This document shows positions 55,379 through 64,000 of a DNA stretch of 64,000 bases, in pieces (within the stretch, counting starts at the first letter, position 1; every line of letters starts with the position of its first letter). Source of the DNA: Bradyrhizobium sp. AZCC 1719 (GTDB taxonomy: Bacteria > Pseudomonadota > Alphaproteobacteria > Rhizobiales > Xanthobacteraceae); the NCBI RefSeq assembly GCF_036924525.1, contig NZ_JAZHRU010000001.1:6105001-6169000 (forward strand), given 5' to 3'. The position numbers and the translations under genes were made by a program. The notes below the pieces were generated by a model, which saw only the letters and a list, made by a program, of their open reading frames with translations, was not told the origin of the DNA and did no database searches.

Positions 55379-56617
55379 CTACTGCCGGCCGAGCCTGGCG
55401 CCAATCATCCGGCGACTGTTCTCCAACAATCGATGTGCAGCCAACTGGACCCCGCTCATTCGTGCAGCGAAAGATGTTTCCGAGTCAAACGAACTACTAA
55501 CGCCAATGCGAGGAAGCGCGAATTGATTTAATTTATGGTTGCTTAGCTGATCGTGTCGTGTTGTTACGGCGCTAGAATAGCCCGCTTCACTGGCGAGACG
55601 CTCTTCACGCGGACCACATGCCCCGGGGGTGCCATACGGATAAGCGAGGTGCCGAACGGACAACTGAAGTAGATTCTCGAGATAGTTGCGGTTATCGACC
55701 AACTCGGCTCGCGCTGAGGACACGTCCAAGGTTGCGAGCGCTGCGTGTGAAGTTGTGTGCCCGCCAATTGATGCGAGAGGATGACGTGCCAAATTTTGAA
55801 GCGCGCACGTGTCCAGGAAGTATCGCTCGTTCAACGCTGACATCGAAATACCAGCCTTGTTGAACGTCGTCGCAAGCGCTGCGACACGCTTGTAGTCTTG
55901 GTGAACCCACTGGACCACTTTTGTTAGAGCAAGTCGCTTGCGTCGGAAGTCAGGACAGTGAATCCGAATGCCCATTGCATCGATCGTAATGTCATCACTT
56001 GAGCGAATTTGCTCGCGCAATCCCAACCACCACGATTGCAGGGTCCGCGTCAAGGCGGCGGTGGGTATGTACACCATGAATGGAGCGTTGTTGCGCTCGA
56101 GGATTGGAAGGGCCACCGAGACATTGTCTCGGTATCCGTCATCAAAAGTAAGAACCGCATAGCGACGCGATCGGTCATTCCTGGCCAACTTCTCAAGACA
56201 TTCCTCAAGGCTAACAATTGCCCATCCCTCTCGCTGCAGCCAACTGATCGAGTATTCAAAAAGCTCAACCGAAGTACCGGTCATCAATTCCGACCGACAA
56301 TCCCGTTGAATTTCGTGGAACATCACGATCGCTGCCCTGCCAGCGAAGATTCTGCGAAAAACTGGAAAAAGTCCAATGCCGCCGATTCCATGAAACAGGC
56401 CATTTTTTAACAACTGCTTCACTGGAGGGCGCAGCTGGAATCCATTCCGGCAGCAGCCTAACCACGTTGCGGAAACTTCCTCCCGGATTTCCGGCACACC
56501 CGAATCTCGACATTCATCGATCATCCATGAGTCAGGTGAGCCGTGCATAAGGCTCAATGACTCAGCTCTGTCTGATACGAAATTGCGCACGAGCCTCCTC
56601 CTCGCGCCGAGGTTCAT
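55379..56617 (-). CDS. polysaccharide deacetylase-family protein (NodB domain)
   Basis: The product of about 412 residues contains a NodB/CE4 deacetylase domain: AIVMFHEIQRD, the metal-binding YAVLTFDDGYRDN, SIGGHTTSHAALATL with the two histidines, and RHLAYPYGTPG. It would remove acetyl groups from EPS sugars. The N-terminal 70 residues are not conserved; I chose the ATG at 56617, and the frame is open to 56824. It converges with the glycosyltransferase relic. Confidence 0.83.
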   Translation of the reverse strand: MNLGARRRLVRNFVSDRAESLSLMHGSPDSWMIDECRDSGVPEIREEVSATWLGCCRNGFQLRPPVKQLLKNGLFHGIGGIGLFPVFRRIFAGRAAIVMFHEIQRDCRSELMTGTSVELFEYSISWLQREGWAIVSLEECLEKLARNDRSRRYAVLTFDDGYRDNVSVALPILERNNAPFMVYIPTAALTRTLQSWWLGLREQIRSSDDITIDAMGIRIHCPDFRRKRLALTKVVQWVHQDYKRVAALATTFNKAGISMSALNERYFLDTCALQNLARHPLASIGGHTTSHAALATLDVSSARAELVDNRNYLENLLQLSVRHLAYPYGTPGACGPREERLASEAGYSSAVTTRHDQLSNHKLNQFALPRIGVSSSFDSETSFAARMSGVQLAAHRLLENSRRMIGARLGRQ

Positions 56618-56944
56618 TCTCGAGGTCACCCTGCGCTCAGTTTGCAGTCCGTCGCGGCGCTTGCGATGGCAAGGCGTACTCAAATACGGCGTATGAGAAG
56701 TGGAGAACAATTCGATGGCAAAATTCCTTGAGCTCCTTGTAATCGCCGCCATTCTCTGACCGAGAGAGTTCGCGAAGACGTGATGCAGTTTCGCTAGCTC
56801 AGTGAGGAATGTACGCGGGTACAACAGAGATCGAACGCACCATCACCTCCTCCTGCATGGCGCGTGTCACTTCACTGCAAGTTTAAGCAAAAGGGTCGAG
56901 ACGTTCACCGGGGACGGAGAAGAGTTCACTTGGGGCATAGTGGC

Positions 56945-56960
56945 TACCCAATTCTGGGTA
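56945..56960. promoter_or_regulatory. perfect inverted repeat TACCCA-N4-TGGGTA
   Basis: The arms TACCCA and TGGGTA flank ATTC. A related but imperfect copy lies at 54787-54802 in similar context. It may be a regulator site used in this EPS region; which protein binds is unknown. Confidence 0.4.
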
Positions 56961-57664
56961 CTAGACCCGCCGGACCGACCGCCAAAATGCTTCGATCAAG
57001 CCGACATCGACGACGGAGATCATGCCGTCGCGAAGTCGCTCGCTATGATGGGTTTACGTCTTCGCTGTTCGATGTTTCGGCCTCGGTCCGCGGCTGCGGT
57101 GCGCTCGTGGCGCCACGCATCTCTCAAGGTCACGCACCTTCCTGGATTACTGGACTCACTTGGACGGCGCCCGGTTGATCTGTGCTTCGTGGGCGTACCG
57201 GTTGCGGCTATTCGGCTCGCAAGGACCTCGAGCTTTCCTCGATAAGTTCTGCTCGATTATCTGCCATTCGCGCCGCTCCTTGTTCTCATGGTCGGCTGCA
57301 CCGGCGCAACTCATTGCGCGTCAGCCGGCAGGCTTGCCTTCGCAGAATGGCAAGTGTCTTCACAGGCGCCAAGATGACGATCGCGCTGCTGAATCGTCTG
57401 TTCCATCACTTGGACACCGATCACGCACCCGTCGCGCTCGCGACTTCTCCGCCACGTCGACCGATTCAGTTTTGTCCGAGTGGCAGGCGGATAGTGCATG
57501 TTTTCAGCGCCATACTTCCGGGTACGTATTGCCGCCGTATACGTGTGTATAAAGTCACATTCTGAAATTTTTTTCGCCACACTTCCTAATTAGCCATCCG
57601 GCTGAGCAGTCGGGGGGCAACTTCAAAACCCACTGCCCATTGAAATCCGTTCGCGGCGCCAAGC

Positions 57665-57779
57665 GCGTTGCGACCATGCGCTGTGTCACTCGCCATCGCG
57701 ATGCGCGGCACATGAACTCTGTTCGCTGAGCTACGCGCTGCGAACATGTGGTATGTCGCGCGTCATCGCACGCGCGGCA
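57665..57779. repeat. imperfect direct repeat of about 45 bp
   Basis: Units at 57665-57710 and 57735-57779 share TGCGA-CATG, TGTC, CATCGC and GCGCGGCA at an offset of 70 bases, with roughly one in five positions different. It lies just upstream of the secreted lyase-like gene. Confidence 0.45.
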
Positions 57780-57818
57780 GTGGAATTCCCCGTCTTCAAC
57801 GTTCAAAAGGATCACGGA

Positions 57819-59780
57819 ATGGCTTCCGAACCAATCACCTCTTTCTCGGGTGCAAATGGCTCTAGCATAACAATCGATGGATATGGCGCGCGCGTCCAGA
57901 ACGCGAACGAGGCGTGGAGCCTGACGTCGCCCGATTCCCAAACGCTCCGATTTTCGGTCCACTCCGGCGATCATTGGAGCAGCCCCGGCTACAGCGATTC
58001 TACAGCGGAGCGTTCCGAGATAGAGCTATCCCAACGTTATTCAAGCGGCACTCCCATAAATGTATCCTACGGTCTTACCCTAGAGCCCGGGGCGGCAAAT
58101 ACTGCTTCATGGATGGTCCTCGGCCAGTTTCATCAAAGCAGCATAAGCGGCTCGCCTCCATTCGCCGTCGCAATGTTCGGCGAACATATGAGTATCATCG
58201 TTCGTGACAGCTCCGGTAAGGAGAATGTCATTTATAGAGACCCGAACCCCATTCAGCGGGGGCATGAATATTCCATGAATATTCAAGTCAATTTTGACAG
58301 CTCGGGAAACGGATATGCCAAAGTTTGGCGGGATGGGGTGCAGATCGCCAATTACCAGGGTCCGATAGGATATGGGAGTGGCGAACAGTATTATTGGAAG
58401 GAAGGCGTCTACCGTGCGCCGGCCCCGGAAACGCTTACGGCGACTTACAGCAACTTGGACATCTGGACTGGGGCGGCATCGGCACCGACACAGCCGACGA
58501 CCCCAACCTCGCCCACGTCGCCAACCACCCCGGAAAACCTCGCGCCGACGGTGACGCAGGCATCCGCTTCACCGGGGACGGGAGTCGCAGATAACGGCGA
58601 TACCATCACAATGACGCTCGGCTTCAGCGAGGCCGTGGCCGTCACCGGCACGCCTACGCTGTCACTCAACGATGGCGGCACGGCCACCTATGTCGGTGGC
58701 TCGGGCACGAGCTCGCTCACCTTCAAAACGACCGTCGCACCGACCGACAAGGACACGCCGGCGCTCGCGATCACCGGGGTCAATCTTCCGAGCGGCGCCA
58801 GCATCAAGGATGCTTCCGGTCTTGCGGCGAACCTCTCAGGTGCGGTGAAGACGTTCACCGGTCTGCAGATCGATGCCACGCCGACCTCACCGACAACGCC
58901 GACATCGCCAACGACGCCGACATCGCCAACAACCCCTACCAACCCCACAACCCCTTCTGTCACGAAGCCGGTCCTCACCGTCGCGGATAACACGCTCTCG
59001 GTGACCGGCAGGGGCGGTAGGGTCGACCTGGGGGCCGACGTGACAACGACCGATCCCAACGATCGGGTGACCGTGAACGTCACGGGCCTGCCGAGGTACG
59101 AGAGGATCACCCCGTCCGATGGTCAGACGTTCAGGGGAAATAACATCACCTTGACGGCTGAGCAGGTTAACGGCGGCCTTGAGCTAAGCTCGTACTACAA
59201 CCGTAGCGGGATCGCTCCTGCCGCTACGCTCACGCTGACCGCAACGGCGCAGGACCCGGTCACCGGCGCTGTGACTTCAGCCGCTCCGCAGACCATCACC
59301 GTGACGGATCCGCGAAGTGCGGCTACGACGACCACCACGGCGCAGCAGACCAACACCGTGACGAATCCTCCGTCTTCGACCTCAACGAGCTCGGGCGTGC
59401 TGAGCCAAAGCTCTGTACAGCAGCCGCGCGTGGAACCCGTCACGAGCACCGCCGCGTCCACCGCACCGCAGCCGATCGCCGCGACGGATGCGACCGCCGC
59501 AAGCGCAGGGTTCCTGGCAAACCAGGGCTTTGCAATGCTGCGGGACCACATGCAGTCGGGCACCAGCACTCTGGCGACCACGCAGCCGCAAGCGGTCGTG
59601 GGGGATACTCAGGCCGCGGCAGGCACGGCCACGGCGTCTCTGGCAAGCCAGAGCTACGCGCTGCTGAACCAATATCTGGCCGGCAACGTCGGCCGGGTCG
59701 ATCAAGGGCAGATCGTATCGGCTGTGTCGCAACCGACGGGTTTTGGGCAGGAAGCTATCCTGGCCAGACCGCAACGTTGA
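57819..59780 (+). CDS. secreted polysaccharide lyase-like protein with Ig-like domain, probable type I secretion substrate
   Basis: The 653-residue protein starts with a jelly-roll lyase-like domain (residues about 1-222: ITSFSGANGSS, AWSLTSPDSQTLRFSV, YYWKEGVYRAP). A Thr/Pro/Ser linker, an Ig-like module (GDTITMTLGFSEAVAVTGTPTLSLNDGG, in part), a (TSPTTP)n linker and a Ser/Thr/Ala/Gln-rich tail follow. The tail has a loosely repeated motif FLANQGFAMLRDHM / SLASQSYALLNQYL. No signal peptide is present. It lies directly upstream of a type I transporter gene pair, so it is probably that system's substrate. The ATG at 57819 has AAGGA six bases before it; a frame from 57753 is less likely. Confidence 0.85.
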   Translation: MASEPITSFSGANGSSITIDGYGARVQNANEAWSLTSPDSQTLRFSVHSGDHWSSPGYSDSTAERSEIELSQRYSSGTPINVSYGLTLEPGAANTASWMVLGQFHQSSISGSPPFAVAMFGEHMSIIVRDSSGKENVIYRDPNPIQRGHEYSMNIQVNFDSSGNGYAKVWRDGVQIANYQGPIGYGSGEQYYWKEGVYRAPAPETLTATYSNLDIWTGAASAPTQPTTPTSPTSPTTPENLAPTVTQASASPGTGVADNGDTITMTLGFSEAVAVTGTPTLSLNDGGTATYVGGSGTSSLTFKTTVAPTDKDTPALAITGVNLPSGASIKDASGLAANLSGAVKTFTGLQIDATPTSPTTPTSPTTPTSPTTPTNPTTPSVTKPVLTVADNTLSVTGRGGRVDLGADVTTTDPNDRVTVNVTGLPRYERITPSDGQTFRGNNITLTAEQVNGGLELSSYYNRSGIAPAATLTLTATAQDPVTGAVTSAAPQTITVTDPRSAATTTTTAQQTNTVTNPPSSTSTSSGVLSQSSVQQPRVEPVTSTAASTAPQPIAATDATAASAGFLANQGFAMLRDHMQSGTSTLATTQPQAVVGDTQAAAGTATASLASQSYALLNQYLAGNVGRVDQGQIVSAVSQPTGFGQEAILARPQR

Positions 59781-59788
59781 TCCGCGTT

Positions 59789-59818
59789 CGCACCCAGGCG
59801 CAGCAGCGCCTGGGTGCG
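59789..59818 (+). terminator. strong stem-loop between substrate gene and transporter genes
   Basis: A perfect 12-base inverted repeat (CGCACCCAGGCG and CGCCTGGGTGCG) with a six-base loop CAGCAG follows the substrate gene stop by 8 bases. No T-run follows, so it may be a partial terminator or mRNA-stabilising hairpin that sets substrate levels above transporter levels. Confidence 0.65.
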
Positions 59819-59895
59819 GCACCACCAAAGTTTGGGAATGCAGAGAAGGAACATCAATCGCGGCCGGTAGCCGCGAGGAGTTGAGTTAAAACATT

Positions 59896-62607
59896 ATGGC
59901 GATGCAGAATGGGAATGCCCACGCCGCAGACCATGGGCTTCGAGCCTTGGCTCTGTTCCTGCGCCTTCATGGCGTCCACACCGAACCCGATCAGCTCCGC
60001 GATAGCTGTGGAAGCAGCACAGTAGGTATCCGCGCCCTGCTTCGCTGCGCGCGCCAGTTTGGAGTCGAGGCTCGTTCGCAAACAACACGTTGGACGCGAC
60101 TTGCGAGCTTTCAGCTTCCTGGAATCGCATCGCTGCGTGACGGCGGGTTTCTGCTTCTTGGCAAAGTCGACGACAACGGGGCGCTCGTGCTGCGTCCGAC
60201 CGCGTCGCGTCCGGAGCTGATGACGCGCACGGAATTCGAGGAAATCTGGGACGGTCGTTTGATCCTGACGGGATCGCAGAACGTCACCAATCAGATGCTT
60301 CAAGCCCTCGCTGACATGGGTGTCACCGTACGTGGTCTGGCGCGGCGCGCCGTCGCCCCCGTAACGCGCGCCCGCGATATCGTGACGCATGCCCGCGATA
60401 CATTGATGCGCGCGTGCTTCGGCGAACGAAGCGATATGGCCTTCCAGGCGGCCAGATCCGACGCCGAGGCCGTGAGCATCGTACCTCAGAGCGAGGACGA
60501 ATCTGGGCTCGTGGCTGTGGCAATCCTGTTACGCTGCCACGGCATTGCGGCCGACCCTGAACAGATCCGGCATCGCATGGGTGCGGCGCCGCTAGGTGTT
60601 ACCGAGATCCTGCGCTGCGCGAAGGAATTCGGGCTCAAGGCGCGAGCACAGAAGACGAGTTGGAACAGACTTGCCGTCACTCCGCTGCCCGGGATCGCCC
60701 TGCTGCGCGACGGCGGCTTCCTGATCCTCGGCAAAGTCGTCGATGACAAGCTTCTTGTTCAGCGCCCATTGTCTCCCCAGCCCGAAGCAATGACGCAGGC
60801 AGAGCTCGAGGCGATTTGGGACGGCGACATCATCCTGATGGCGCGACGCGCGTCCCTGACCGATCTCTCCCGCCGCTTCGATATCGGCTGGTTTGTCGGC
60901 GCGGTCCACAAATATCGCCGTCTTCTCGGCGAGGTGCTGGTCGCCTCGTTCTTCCTTCAGTTCTTCGCCCTCATCTCACCGTTGTTCTTCCAGGTGGTCA
61001 TCGACAAGGTGCTCGTGCATCGAAGCATGAGTACGCTCGACGTCCTGATCATAGGTCTTGTGGCGCTGACGGTGTTTGAGGCCGTTCTCGAAACGCTCCG
61101 GGTCTATCTGTTCGCGCACACCACGAACCGTATCGACGTCGAGCTCGGCGCCCGGCTATTTCGTCACCTGATGGCGTTGCCGATCGCATACTTCCAGGCC
61201 CGCCGGGTCGGCGATTCCGTCGCACGCGTCCGCGAGCTGGAGAATATCCGTCAATTCCTGACGAGCTCAGCGCTTACGCTCGTTATCGATCTGTTGTTCA
61301 CCGTCGTCTTCCTTGCAGTGATGTTCTACTACTCGACGACGTTGACGCTGATCGTTCTAGCGTCATTCCCGTTCTACATCGGCATTTCCGTTGGCGCTGC
61401 GCCGCTGTTTCGCCGGCGCCTCGATGAAAAGTTCAATCGGGGCTCCGAGAATCAGGCCTTCCTGGTCGAGAGCGTAACCGGCGTCGAGACACTGAAGGCC
61501 ATGGCGGTCGAACCGCAGATGCAGCGCCGGTGGGAGGAGCAGCTCGCCGGCTATGTAGGCGCGAGCTTCCGCGTGCTTAGCCTGAACAATACGGCGAGCC
61601 AGGCGGTCCAGATGATCAACAAGCTGGTCATAGCGGCAACGCTTTACTTCGGCGCCAGACTTGTGATCGGCGGCGATCTCACCGTCGGTGAACTCGTCGC
61701 ATTCAACATGCTGGCCGGACGTGTGAGCACGCCGGTGCTGCGTCTCGCCCAGATGTGGCAGGATTTCCATCAGGCCCGCCTGTCGATCGATCGTCTCGGT
61801 GACATCCTCAACACTATCCCGGAGCCGAGCTTCAATCCCGGCCGCGCCGCACTGCCGCCGATCCGTGGCCAGGTCACGTTCGAGCATGCGACGTTCCGCT
61901 ACCGCATTGGCGGTCCCGAGGTGCTGCACAACGTGTCATTCAATGTCCAACCCGGGCAGGTCATCGGCATCGTCGGCTCGTCCGGCTCGGGCAAGAGCAC
62001 CATCACCAAGTTGGTCCAGCGTCTCTATGTGCCTGAGAGCGGACGGGTGCTGATCGACGGCGTCGATCTCGCGATGGTGGACCTGACCTGGCTGCGGCGC
62101 CAGATCGGCGTCGTTCTGCAGGAGAATGTGCTGTTCAACCGTTCGATCCGCGAGAACATCGCGCTGGCTGACCCCGCCATGCCGATGGAGCGCGTTATCG
62201 AGGCGGCATCGCTCGCCGGCGCCCACGACTTCATCCTGGAACTGCCCGAGGGTTACGACACCATCGTCGGCGAACGCGGCAGCAGCCTGTCGGGCGGGCA
62301 ACGCCAGCGTGTCGCGATCGCGCGCGCGCTCATTACTGATCCGCGTATCCTCATCCTCGACGAGGCGACCAGCGCACTCGACTACGAAAGCGAGCGGGCC
62401 ATCCAGCAGAACATGAAGCGAATTGCCGCCGGCCGGACCGTTTTCGTCATCGCTCACCGGCTCTCGACGGTGCGCAATGCGAACCGGATCATCACGCTCG
62501 AGCATGGCCGCATCGTCGAGGACGGCAGCCATGATGAGCTGATCCGGTCGAACGGCCGTTACGCAAACCTCCACTATCTACAGGCCGGTATCCATGACGT
62601 CCGCTAG
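59896..62607 (+). CDS. type I secretion ABC transporter with two tandem C39-like domains
   Basis: The 903-residue protein is an HlyB-type inner-membrane exporter. Residues about 12-126 and 202-316 are two copies of a C39 peptidase-like domain, 190 residues apart (GLRALALFLRLHG / GLVAVAILLRCHG; LPGIASLRDGGFLLLGKV / LPGIALLRDGGFLILGKV). Neither has the catalytic Cys, so both look non-proteolytic. Then come six membrane helices (about 340-600) and an ATPase domain with GSSGSGKST, SLSGGQRQRVAIARAL and ILILDEATSALD. It should energise export of the preceding protein. GAGGAG lies 15 bases before the ATG, an unusually long spacing. Confidence 0.92.
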   Translation: MAMQNGNAHAADHGLRALALFLRLHGVHTEPDQLRDSCGSSTVGIRALLRCARQFGVEARSQTTRWTRLASFQLPGIASLRDGGFLLLGKVDDNGALVLRPTASRPELMTRTEFEEIWDGRLILTGSQNVTNQMLQALADMGVTVRGLARRAVAPVTRARDIVTHARDTLMRACFGERSDMAFQAARSDAEAVSIVPQSEDESGLVAVAILLRCHGIAADPEQIRHRMGAAPLGVTEILRCAKEFGLKARAQKTSWNRLAVTPLPGIALLRDGGFLILGKVVDDKLLVQRPLSPQPEAMTQAELEAIWDGDIILMARRASLTDLSRRFDIGWFVGAVHKYRRLLGEVLVASFFLQFFALISPLFFQVVIDKVLVHRSMSTLDVLIIGLVALTVFEAVLETLRVYLFAHTTNRIDVELGARLFRHLMALPIAYFQARRVGDSVARVRELENIRQFLTSSALTLVIDLLFTVVFLAVMFYYSTTLTLIVLASFPFYIGISVGAAPLFRRRLDEKFNRGSENQAFLVESVTGVETLKAMAVEPQMQRRWEEQLAGYVGASFRVLSLNNTASQAVQMINKLVIAATLYFGARLVIGGDLTVGELVAFNMLAGRVSTPVLRLAQMWQDFHQARLSIDRLGDILNTIPEPSFNPGRAALPPIRGQVTFEHATFRYRIGGPEVLHNVSFNVQPGQVIGIVGSSGSGKSTITKLVQRLYVPESGRVLIDGVDLAMVDLTWLRRQIGVVLQENVLFNRSIRENIALADPAMPMERVIEAASLAGAHDFILELPEGYDTIVGERGSSLSGGQRQRVAIARALITDPRILILDEATSALDYESERAIQQNMKRIAAGRTVFVIAHRLSTVRNANRIITLEHGRIVEDGSHDELIRSNGRYANLHYLQAGIHDVR

Positions 62608-64000
62608 CCGCAATATCGTCCCGTTTCCGAGAAATCCGGCTCCGCCAGCTCGCCGCCGCGAGCACGAAATCGCGTTCCTGCCGGCGGCGCTCGAGATCAC
62701 TGAAACCCCGCCTTCGCCGATTGGACGGGCGATCGGCGCGAGCATCATTGCGATCTTCTGCATCGCACTACTGTGGGCGTCGCTCGGCAGCGTCGATATC
62801 GTCGCCTCCGCAACCGGCAAGATCGTACCGGGCGGGCGCACCAAGCTGATCCAGCCGTTCGAGACGGGTGTCGTCCGCGCTATCCACGTCCGCGACGGGC
62901 AGACCGTAAAAGCCGGCGACGTTCTGATCGAACTCGATCCGACGATAACGGAAGCCGACAACGACCGCCAGAAGAGCGATCTCCTTGCGGCCGAACTCGA
63001 TGTGGCGCGACTGCGCGCCGCGCTCGTAGAGGATCCGCTTGCCGCCTTCCGGCCGCCGCAGAGCGCGAGCGCCGCTGAGGTCGAGATGCATCGCCAGTTC
63101 CTGATCAGCCAGCGCGCCGAACAGAACGCCAAGCTCGCGGAGATCGAACGGCAACAGGGGCAGAAGGAAGCTGAACGGGCGACCACTTCGGCGAGCGTCG
63201 CCAAGCTCCAGGCGACAATACCGGTGCTGCAGGAGCGCGTGGACATCCGCAAGAATCTGGTCGACAAGGCGCTGGCTTCGAAGGTCGTCTACCTCTCCGA
63301 ATACCAGGAACTGGTCGGGCTTCAGCAGGACCTCGTTCTACAGCAGAGCCGGCTGCGCGAAGCCGATGCCGCCCTGTCATTGCTGAAGGAAACCAGGGAA
63401 AGAACCGCCGCGGAGTATCGGCGCACGACCTATGACGCACTCGCGAAAGCCGAGCAGAAAACTGCGAGCGCGGCGCAGGAGGTGATCAAGGCAGAACGGC
63501 GCACCAAACTCCAGCGTTTGAGCGCGCCCGTCGATGGCGTCGTGCAGCAACTCGCTGTTCATACCGTCGGAGGCGTGGTGACTCCTGCTCAGGCGCTCGC
63601 CGTGGTGGTTCCGAGCGAGAGCCAACTCGAGATCGAGGCCATGCTTTCCAACCGCGATATCGGGTTCGTGCAACCGGGCCAGAAAGCGGAGATCAAGGTC
63701 GATACATTCAACTTCACGCGCTATGGGCTTCTTCATGGCGAAGTGCTCAGCGTTTCGTCTGACGCCATCACCCGCGACAGGCAGCAGGGCCCTTCGAATG
63801 ATCGGGCAATGGGCGCGACGACGAGCAGCAGTGAACCGAAAGGTCAGGAACTGGAGTATGCCGCTCGTGTCTCGCTCGACCGTGCGGCCATGCAGATAGA
63901 TGAGAAACTCGTCAAGCTAGGGCCGGGAATGGCGGTGACGGTCGAGATCAAGACAGGCTCGCGAACCATCATCAGCTACCTTCTCTCGCCGCTGGCACGA
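62594..64000 (+). CDS. HlyD-family type I secretion adaptor (3' truncated by window)
   Basis: The gene begins at the ATG at 62594, 14 bases inside the end of the transporter gene, and the frame is open to the window edge (469 codons seen). The product has one N-terminal membrane helix (AIGASIIAIFCIALLWASLGSVDIVA, in part), the lipoyl-like VVRAIHVRDGQTVKAGDVLIELDP, a long periplasmic coiled coil, LSAPVDGVVQQLAVHTVGGVVTPAQ and a C-terminal GMAVTVEIKTGSRTIISYLLSPLA, which is close to the usual end of the family. It bridges the transporter to a TolC-like channel encoded elsewhere. Confidence 0.93.
   Translation, partial: MTSASRNIVPFPRNPAPPARRREHEIAFLPAALEITETPPSPIGRAIGASIIAIFCIALLWASLGSVDIVASATGKIVPGGRTKLIQPFETGVVRAIHVRDGQTVKAGDVLIELDPTITEADNDRQKSDLLAAELDVARLRAALVEDPLAAFRPPQSASAAEVEMHRQFLISQRAEQNAKLAEIERQQGQKEAERATTSASVAKLQATIPVLQERVDIRKNLVDKALASKVVYLSEYQELVGLQQDLVLQQSRLREADAALSLLKETRERTAAEYRRTTYDALAKAEQKTASAAQEVIKAERRTKLQRLSAPVDGVVQQLAVHTVGGVVTPAQALAVVVPSESQLEIEAMLSNRDIGFVQPGQKAEIKVDTFNFTRYGLLHGEVLSVSSDAITRDRQQGPSNDRAMGATTSSSEPKGQELEYAARVSLDRAAMQIDEKLVKLGPGMAVTVEIKTGSRTIISYLLSPLAR

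Larger units (their letters stand above)
56618..57818. other. long gap without recognised gene
   Basis: These 1.2 kb contain several short open frames on both strands, none with a ribosome site plus recognisable protein features. Two structures stand out and are listed separately: the palindrome at 56945-56960 and an imperfect direct repeat at 57665-57779. It probably contains decayed sequence and the promoter of the lyase-like T1SS substrate gene. Confidence 0.5.

Noticed and set aside
56802..57565. Several overlapping plus-strand frames that might be small genes
   Set aside because: None has a good ribosome site or recognisable motifs, and they overlap each other in different frames; decayed or non-coding sequence is more likely.
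57753..57818. Upstream start for the secreted lyase-like protein
   Set aside because: The extra N-terminus is neither a signal peptide nor conserved, it falls in the direct repeat, and the ATG at 57819 has a proper ribosome site.

Overview
The window looks like a chromosomal segment of a Bradyrhizobium-type alphaproteobacterium. It is GC-rich, with Liv-type uptake, oxidative sugar-acid catabolism, an ExbB-ExbD-TonB set linked to a PKHD-hydroxylase relic, an IalB protein and a large exopolysaccharide (EPS) locus. It also carries three palindromic intergenic repeat types that I associate with this genus. The species assignment is inference; no rRNA or marker gene is present.

Positions 1-26280 are an ordinary catabolic and transport region. 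It holds a LacI regulator (cut by the window start) with a probable operator, an IlvD/Edd sugar-acid dehydratase and two short-chain dehydrogenases. Next come a DMT exporter with a divergent LysR regulator, a site-2-type protease, and an AraC regulator divergent from a complete livKHMGF-type operon that ends in an aldehyde dehydrogenase. After these lie exbB/exbD/tonB with a decayed PKHD hydroxylase, an RND efflux pair, an IalB-like protein, and a sulfatase divergent from a TetR regulator with a strong palindrome between them.

At 26287-26330 there is a decayed 3' half of a tRNA-Pro(CGG) gene on the minus strand. Its orientation fits an island boundary: old chromosome below it, inserted DNA above it. 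From there on the DNA is visibly less GC-rich, contains gene fragments (galE, glycosyltransferase, IS3, a small secreted protein) and is dominated by surface-polysaccharide functions.

Positions 26456-64000 hold: a remarkable fusion of a NarL/LuxR-type response regulator to a VCBS/RTX-like adhesin; a NUDIX hydrolase; an ATP-grasp/metallophosphoesterase pair; two more LuxR-type regulators; and EPS genes. The EPS genes are galE, a UDP-xylose synthase-like SDR, an outer-membrane export protein, the priming glycosyltransferase, a Wzz/BY-kinase-like protein, glycosyltransferases, a Wzy-like polymerase, a Wzx flippase, an FkbM methyltransferase, a nucleotide-sugar 6-dehydrogenase and a polysaccharide deacetylase. 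Two related lyase-like proteins follow: one with a Sec-type N-terminus, and one without, directly upstream of a type I secretion ABC transporter (with two tandem C39-like domains) and an HlyD adaptor cut by the window end.

Taken together, the island part encodes Wzx/Wzy-type EPS synthesis and export, enzymes that probably trim the polymer outside the cell, a dedicated type I secretion route, and LuxR-type regulators, one of them physically fused to adhesin modules. That fusion is the strongest candidate for something undescribed.
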